Source: Secundilactobacillus silagei JCM 19001 (GTDB lineage Bacteria > Bacillota > Bacilli > Lactobacillales > Lactobacillaceae). Taken from it: 64,000 nt of DNA. The notes beneath the pieces are model-generated. The model saw only the letters and a list, made by a program, of their open reading frames with translations, made no database searches and was not told the DNA's origin. Every line of letters begins with the position of its first letter. The first letter of the stretch is position 1. The stretch is taken from NCBI RefSeq assembly GCF_002217945.1, contig NZ_BCMG01000007.1, positions 62,001 through 126,000 of the forward strand, in the 5' to 3' direction. Positions 62,183 to 64,000 of the stretch are shown in pieces. Both the position numbers and the translations under genes were made by a program.

Positions 62183-62932
62183 ATGTCTAACGATATCTTA
62201 ACGCTGTTAATGCAGCACCGTAGCATCCGTCACTATACAAACCAGCCGCTAACTCAAACCGAGGTCACGACCTTAGTCACGGCTGCCCAGCACGCCGCTA
62301 CCAGTACGTTTGCACAGCAATATAGCATCATTAGCATTACCGATTCCGCTATCAAACAAGAGTTAGGCACCATTACGGGCCACCACTGGCTCGAGAAAAG
62401 TGGCCATTATTTCATGTTAGTTGCCGATCAGCACCGCAACCTAAAGATCGCGGAAAAGGCCAATGCGGATACGACGATCCTGCGTTCCTTTGATAAGTTT
62501 CTGGCCAGCACCTTTGACGTTGCCATTGCCGCTGAAGCCATTGTAACTGCTGGTGAAAGCATGGGGCTAGGCAGTACGATCATGGGCAGTATTTTAAACC
62601 ATACCCAGCGGATCATCGACCTGCTCAATTTACCGGAACTCACCTTCCCGCTACTGGGAATCGCCATTGGGCATCCGGCAGAACAGCCCGATTTAAAACC
62701 GCGCTTACCCCAACAGCTGATGCACTTTAGTAACCAATATGCGTTGCCGGCTGATTTTAACACCCAGTTAGCTGCCTACGATGCTACAACGGCAGCCTAT
62801 TATGCTAACCGCAACAGTCATTTAAAGCAAACAACTTTCAGTCAGCACATTGTCCAAGAACTTAAGCGTGATCCTCAACTGCGTGCTGAACTGATTTCAG
62901 TGATTAAAAAACAGGGATTTAACGTTAAATAA
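62183..62932 (+). CDS. nitroreductase-family NADPH-dependent FMN oxidoreductase
   Basis: The 249-residue enzyme has the NfsA/Frp-type pattern: QHRSIRHYTNQPL at the N-terminus, AATSTFAQQYSII, GESMGLGSTIMGSILN and LLGIAIGHPAE. It reduces quinones, nitro compounds or flavins. It forms an operon with the NrdI-like gene, and the TetR gene is divergent from both. AAGGAAGTGAG precedes the ATG. Confidence 0.88.
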   Translation: MSNDILTLLMQHRSIRHYTNQPLTQTEVTTLVTAAQHAATSTFAQQYSIISITDSAIKQELGTITGHHWLEKSGHYFMLVADQHRNLKIAEKANADTTILRSFDKFLASTFDVAIAAEAIVTAGESMGLGSTIMGSILNHTQRIIDLLNLPELTFPLLGIAIGHPAEQPDLKPRLPQQLMHFSNQYALPADFNTQLAAYDATTAAYYANRNSHLKQTTFSQHIVQELKRDPQLRAELISVIKKQGFNVK

Positions 62933-62934
62933 CG

Positions 62935-62984
62935 AAAAAAAATAGCCAATTTCTCTTAAATTAGAGAAATTGGCTATTTTTTTA
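62935..62984. terminator. bidirectional terminator between nitroreductase and MFS genes
   Basis: AAAATAGCCAATTTCTCT pairs with AGAGAAATTGGCTATTTT, with T-runs on both strands. Confidence 0.88.
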
Positions 62985-64000
62985 TTCCGATAACCGACGA
63001 TTGCTCAATAAAACAATCCCCAGCGTGACGATCATGGCTGCACCGACACAGAGGAACAGCGACTGATAACTGAAGAAGTCGATCATGAGGCCACCAAACA
63101 GCGGCCCCACGGCTCTCCCAAGGGAAATGGCTACGTTATACATGCCCTGATACTTCCCCTTACGGCCATTTTCCGCTAGACTGTCGATCCATGCCGGCAG
63201 TCCTGGAAAACCAATCATTTCACCAATCGTCAGCACGATCATAATGATCACAAAGGCGGAATAGCGACTGGCAAAGATTAAGCCGAAAAAGGACAGGGCG
63301 AAGATCGACACACCCAGACTAACTTGGGTCACCAACTTATGGTTGGTAAACAGCCGGTTCATTAACGGTTGTCCAAAAACGATCAAAAAACCGTTCATGG
63401 TCCATAACAGGCTGTAGTCTTTGAACGCAATATTCAGGTTAGTCATGTGAACTGAAATCACACTTTCCCAAAGTGAATAGCTGGTGTAGATGGCAAACAC
63501 CATCAAACAAATACTCCAGATGACCCTTAAATTCAGTTTGGGCACCCTGCCACCAGTTTGGTGGTCACTCTGCGAACTCGTCACATCGATCTTAAATTCA
63601 GTCACCATTAAAACAAATAACAGGATATAGCACAGCGTGGTCACTGAAAAAACGAGGGTGATCCCGTAATCTAGCAAATACCCCACTAATAACGTCCCGA
63701 TAACCACACCGACATTTAACGCAATGTACATGAGATTGAAGACTTTGCGAATGGGCGTTTGCGTGATCATGGCGGCAAAGGAATTGCCTACAGTGAGGCT
63801 GATCCCGTCACCAAAACCCACGATCACCAGCAAAACCGCAAAGATCGGCCAGCCGTGAAAAAAGATCAGTAAGATCATGGCAATCAGCGATAAACCAGCA
63901 CCTAAAACGCCGGTTAAATAGGGCGACCAGCGATCAAATAAAACCCCGCCCACATAGTTGCCGACCATCATCATCAAAGACATCAGCAGCATCACGGCAC
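62982..64000 (-). CDS. major facilitator superfamily transporter (partial, N-terminus outside window)
   Basis: The visible 339 residues contain about 11 helices and, at the beginning, the MFS loop motif GGVLFDRWSP, which normally follows helix 2. An ATG at 63995 is therefore not the real start; the frame stays open to the window edge and helix 1 is missing. The family is drug/proton-type MFS of the MdtH/YttB-like group. The substrate is unknown. Confidence 0.85.
   Translation of the reverse strand, partial: AVMLLMSLMMMVGNYVGGVLFDRWSPYLTGVLGAGLSLIAMILLIFFHGWPIFAVLLVIVGFGDGISLTVGNSFAAMITQTPIRKVFNLMYIALNVGVVIGTLLVGYLLDYGITLVFSVTTLCYILLFVLMVTEFKIDVTSSQSDHQTGGRVPKLNLRVIWSICLMVFAIYTSYSLWESVISVHMTNLNIAFKDYSLLWTMNGFLIVFGQPLMNRLFTNHKLVTQVSLGVSIFALSFFGLIFASRYSAFVIIMIVLTIGEMIGFPGLPAWIDSLAENGRKGKYQGMYNVAISLGRAVGPLFGGLMIDFFSYQSLFLCVGAAMIVTLGIVLLSNRRLSE

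Overview
The window reads as a chromosome segment of a low-to-mid-GC Gram-positive lactic acid bacterium, most likely an obligately heterofermentative member of the Lactobacillaceae. The support is a phosphoketolase with strong translation signals, a bifunctional AdhE, a 1,3-propanediol-dehydrogenase-type alcohol dehydrogenase, Rgg-, MocR- and UTRA-type regulators, AGGAGG-type ribosome binding sites, T-box, CIRCE, CtsR and cre sites, and an Fst-like type I toxin. The genus cannot be fixed from sequence alone; Secundilactobacillus, Lentilactobacillus and Levilactobacillus are plausible. No rRNA, tRNA, CRISPR array, prophage or intact insertion sequence is visible.

Layout. 1-2.2 kb: a metI-metC operon behind a T-box leader, cut by the left edge. 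2.3-3 kb: an Fst-type toxin/antisense RNA locus and an unassigned structured RNA of about 200 nt. 3-8.6 kb: two unknown genes, two tandem lipoate ligases, a universal stress protein, an RluA-family pseudouridine synthase and a small membrane protein. 8.8-15.8 kb: a two-component system followed by a five-gene DedA/PAP2/GtrB-like/GT-C/GtrA operon, probably for glycosylating a cell-envelope polymer. 15.9-21.5 kb: a divergent ACT-type permease and a compact eutABC operon with no microcompartment genes, joined by two identical operator palindromes. 21.7-25.1 kb: a MarR/ABC exporter operon and a co-regulated unknown gene. 25-33.4 kb: a secreted protein, phosphoketolase, GntR regulator, YbaK, HD hydrolase, aroD and rbsK. 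33.4-40.5 kb: several regulators and poorly characterised genes. 40.9-44 kb: preT-preA and a DUF1097 membrane protein. 44-57 kb: GDPD, adhE, a P-type ATPase, an aldo/keto reductase, hsp20, a 1,3-PDO dehydrogenase and an FMN/FAD fumarate-reductase-like flavoprotein. 57-64 kb: a CorC-type membrane protein, MocR/LysE, TetR with NrdI/nitroreductase, and a truncated MFS gene.

How it fits together. Heterofermenters need electron sinks because the phosphoketolase pathway produces excess NADH. This window holds several: acetaldehyde made from ethanolamine (EutBC) can be reduced by AdhE, DhaT can reduce 3-hydroxypropionaldehyde, PreTA can reduce pyrimidines, and the flavoprotein can reduce an enoate. 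Cre-like sites lie in front of preT, adhE, dhaT and the aldo/keto reductase, which suggests catabolite control of this set. That joint role is inference.

The most unusual structure is a family of long hairpin elements at five intergenic places (4.06-4.30, 21.53-21.75, 30.41-30.53, 44.93-45.15 and 52.89-53.11 kb). Their arms differ in sequence but pair with each other. Each cluster lies in the same orientation with its right end at, or within a few bases of, the stop codon of a minus-strand gene.
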